From Chrysomallon squamiferum (taxonomy: Eukaryota > Mollusca > Gastropoda > Neomphalida > Peltospiridae), in the NCBI GenBank assembly GCA_012295275.1, contig CM022677.1:22545490-22557989 (forward strand): a stretch of DNA of 12,500 nucleotides, read 5' to 3'. Of this stretch, positions 1-12,500 are shown in pieces. The notes under the pieces are model-generated. The model ran no database searches. It was given only the letters and a program-made list of their open reading frames with translations, and had not been told where the DNA came from. A program made the translations under genes and the position numbers. Position 1 is the stretch's first letter. Every line of letters begins with the position of its first letter.

Positions 1-11512
<11,512 letters not shown>

Positions 11513-12500
11513 GTATCTTCATCTCTCCTTCCTTCTGTCGTTCCATCTGTCCATTTAGTTTTCTATCCATATCTGCTTCCATCTGTTACTTTCACTCTTG
11601 TGTCTTTGTCTTTCTCTCTCTTTCTCATTCCTCTTTATCTATCTCCCCTGTCTGTTTCATCTCCCCCAACCTCCTCCCTCCTTTTTGTCATTTCCCCTTT
11701 CTTTTCTCTCTCTTCAGTATTAAGCTGTTATTAAATCAAAGTTTAAATCCCATTTTGAATCCAGTTAAATCCAGTATTAAATCCTATTTAAATACATTGT
11801 TAAATCTGTACTAAATCCAGTATTAAATCTACTATTAAATGCAGTATTAAATCCAGTATTGAGTCCAGTATTAAGTCCAGCATTGAGTCCAGTATTGTCC
11901 AGTATTAAGTCCAGTATTGAGTCCAGTATTAAGTACAGCATTAAATCCAGTATTAAGTCCAGTATTGAGTACAGTATTAAATCCAGTATTAAGTCCAGTA
12001 TTAAGTCCAGCAGTAAGTCCAGCATTAAGTCCAGTATTAAATCCAGTATTAAATCCAGTATTGAGTACAGTATTAAATCCAGTATTGAGTCCAGTATTAA
12101 GTCCAGTATTGAGTACAGTATTAAATCCAGCATTAAGTCCAGTATTAAGTCCAGCATTGAGTCCAGCATTAAGTCCAGCAGTAAGTCCAGCATTAAGTCC
12201 AGTATTAAGTCCAGTATTAAATCCAGTATTAAATCCAGTATTGAGTACAGTATTAAGTCCAGTATTGAGTCCAGTATTAAGTCCAGTATTGAGTCCAGTA
12301 TTAAGTCCAGTATTGAGTCCAGTATTAAGTCCAGTATTGAGTCCAGTATTAAATCCAGTATTAAGTCCAGTATTAAGTCCAGTATTAAATCCAGTATTAA
12401 ATCCAGTATTAAGTCCAGTATTAAATCCAGTATTAAGTCCAGTATTAAGTCCAGTATTGAGTCCAGTATTAAGTCCAGTATTAAGTCCAGTATTAAGTAC
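11513..12500 (+). other. Start of intron 20: pyrimidine-rich, then minisatellite to the window edge
   Basis: A C/T-rich stretch (11520-11715) is followed by a 12-bp tandem repeat that fills the rest of the window. No exon is seen after 11512, so the acceptor of this intron is outside the window. Confidence 0.8.
11718..12500 (+). repeat. 12-bp minisatellite, about 60 units, open at the window edge
   Basis: The unit is ccagtattaagt with regular variants attgagt, attaaat, attgagta and cattaagt. The left 100 bp (11718-11830) is degenerate (for example tcctatttaaat, ctgtactaaat), and order improves to the right. Shortened units occur, as at about 11896. The antisense open frame of L-D-L-I repeats is a by-product of the 12-bp period. 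Confidence 0.95.

Noticed and set aside
11777-12193. Antisense open frame of L-D-L-I-type repeats
   Set aside because: It is caused by the 12-bp period of the minisatellite, with no start context or non-repeat domain.

Overview
The window is an internal piece of one intron-rich animal gene on the + strand. It encodes a VPS13 protein of the VPS13A/VPS13C type, a bridge-like lipid-transfer protein (chorein family). I reconstruct 20 coding exons between positions 1 and 11512. All exon phases agree across 19 introns, and together they give about 2,020 nt (about 673 residues). The spliced product matches, in order, the conserved VPS13 blocks that follow the N-terminal chorein domain. Examples are KPISSVAHLKLN, YDDVLEMLESFERM, WWHYAYNAVLEE, MWSWEHI, LDVFNITLMRNQAEVE, GWFGGWFGGG, AKLYGAIGY, VNKLAVFFRPP, AYDKFHIELKRTQLMF and LLKATYIK. 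The start codon and chorein domain lie upstream of the window. The C-terminal two-thirds of the protein lie downstream.

The organism is a metazoan, because of the spliceosomal introns with GT-AG borders and the VPS13A/C family. The short-to-medium introns packed with (CA)n, (GA)n, (TTTA)n, (CTT)n and minisatellites suggest a marine invertebrate, perhaps a mollusc or other lophotrochozoan. That placement is an inference only. Nothing prokaryotic, viral or CRISPR-like is present.

Layout: exons 1-3 (1-1363) are separated by introns with a 37-bp tandem repeat and TTTA/TG tracts. Exons 4-9 (1705-3819) are separated by GA, TTTA and CT tracts. Exons 10-12 (4106-5829) lie in a region of partial exon duplications. 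Exons 13-18 (6310-9052) follow. A 20-copy minisatellite (9027-10025) grows out of the end of exon 18. Exons 19-20 (10203-11512) flank an intron with a foldback inverted repeat. The window ends in a 12-bp minisatellite that continues past the edge.

The most striking feature is that many tandem repeats are built on this gene's own exon-intron borders. Extra copies of the donor follow exon 4 (3 extra, all in frame) and exon 18 (19 extra). Extra copies of the acceptor and adjoining exon sequence occur at exon 10 (2), exon 12 (3, carrying the first third of the exon), exon 16 (1) and exon 20 (2). A diverged copy of the branch-point region precedes exon 18. The gene is therefore full of decoy or alternative splice sites made by local duplication, usually next to a microsatellite. 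Two stretches expected from VPS13A/C are not found: about 35 residues between exons 10 and 11, and a clear FFAT (VAP-binding) motif between exons 16 and 18.
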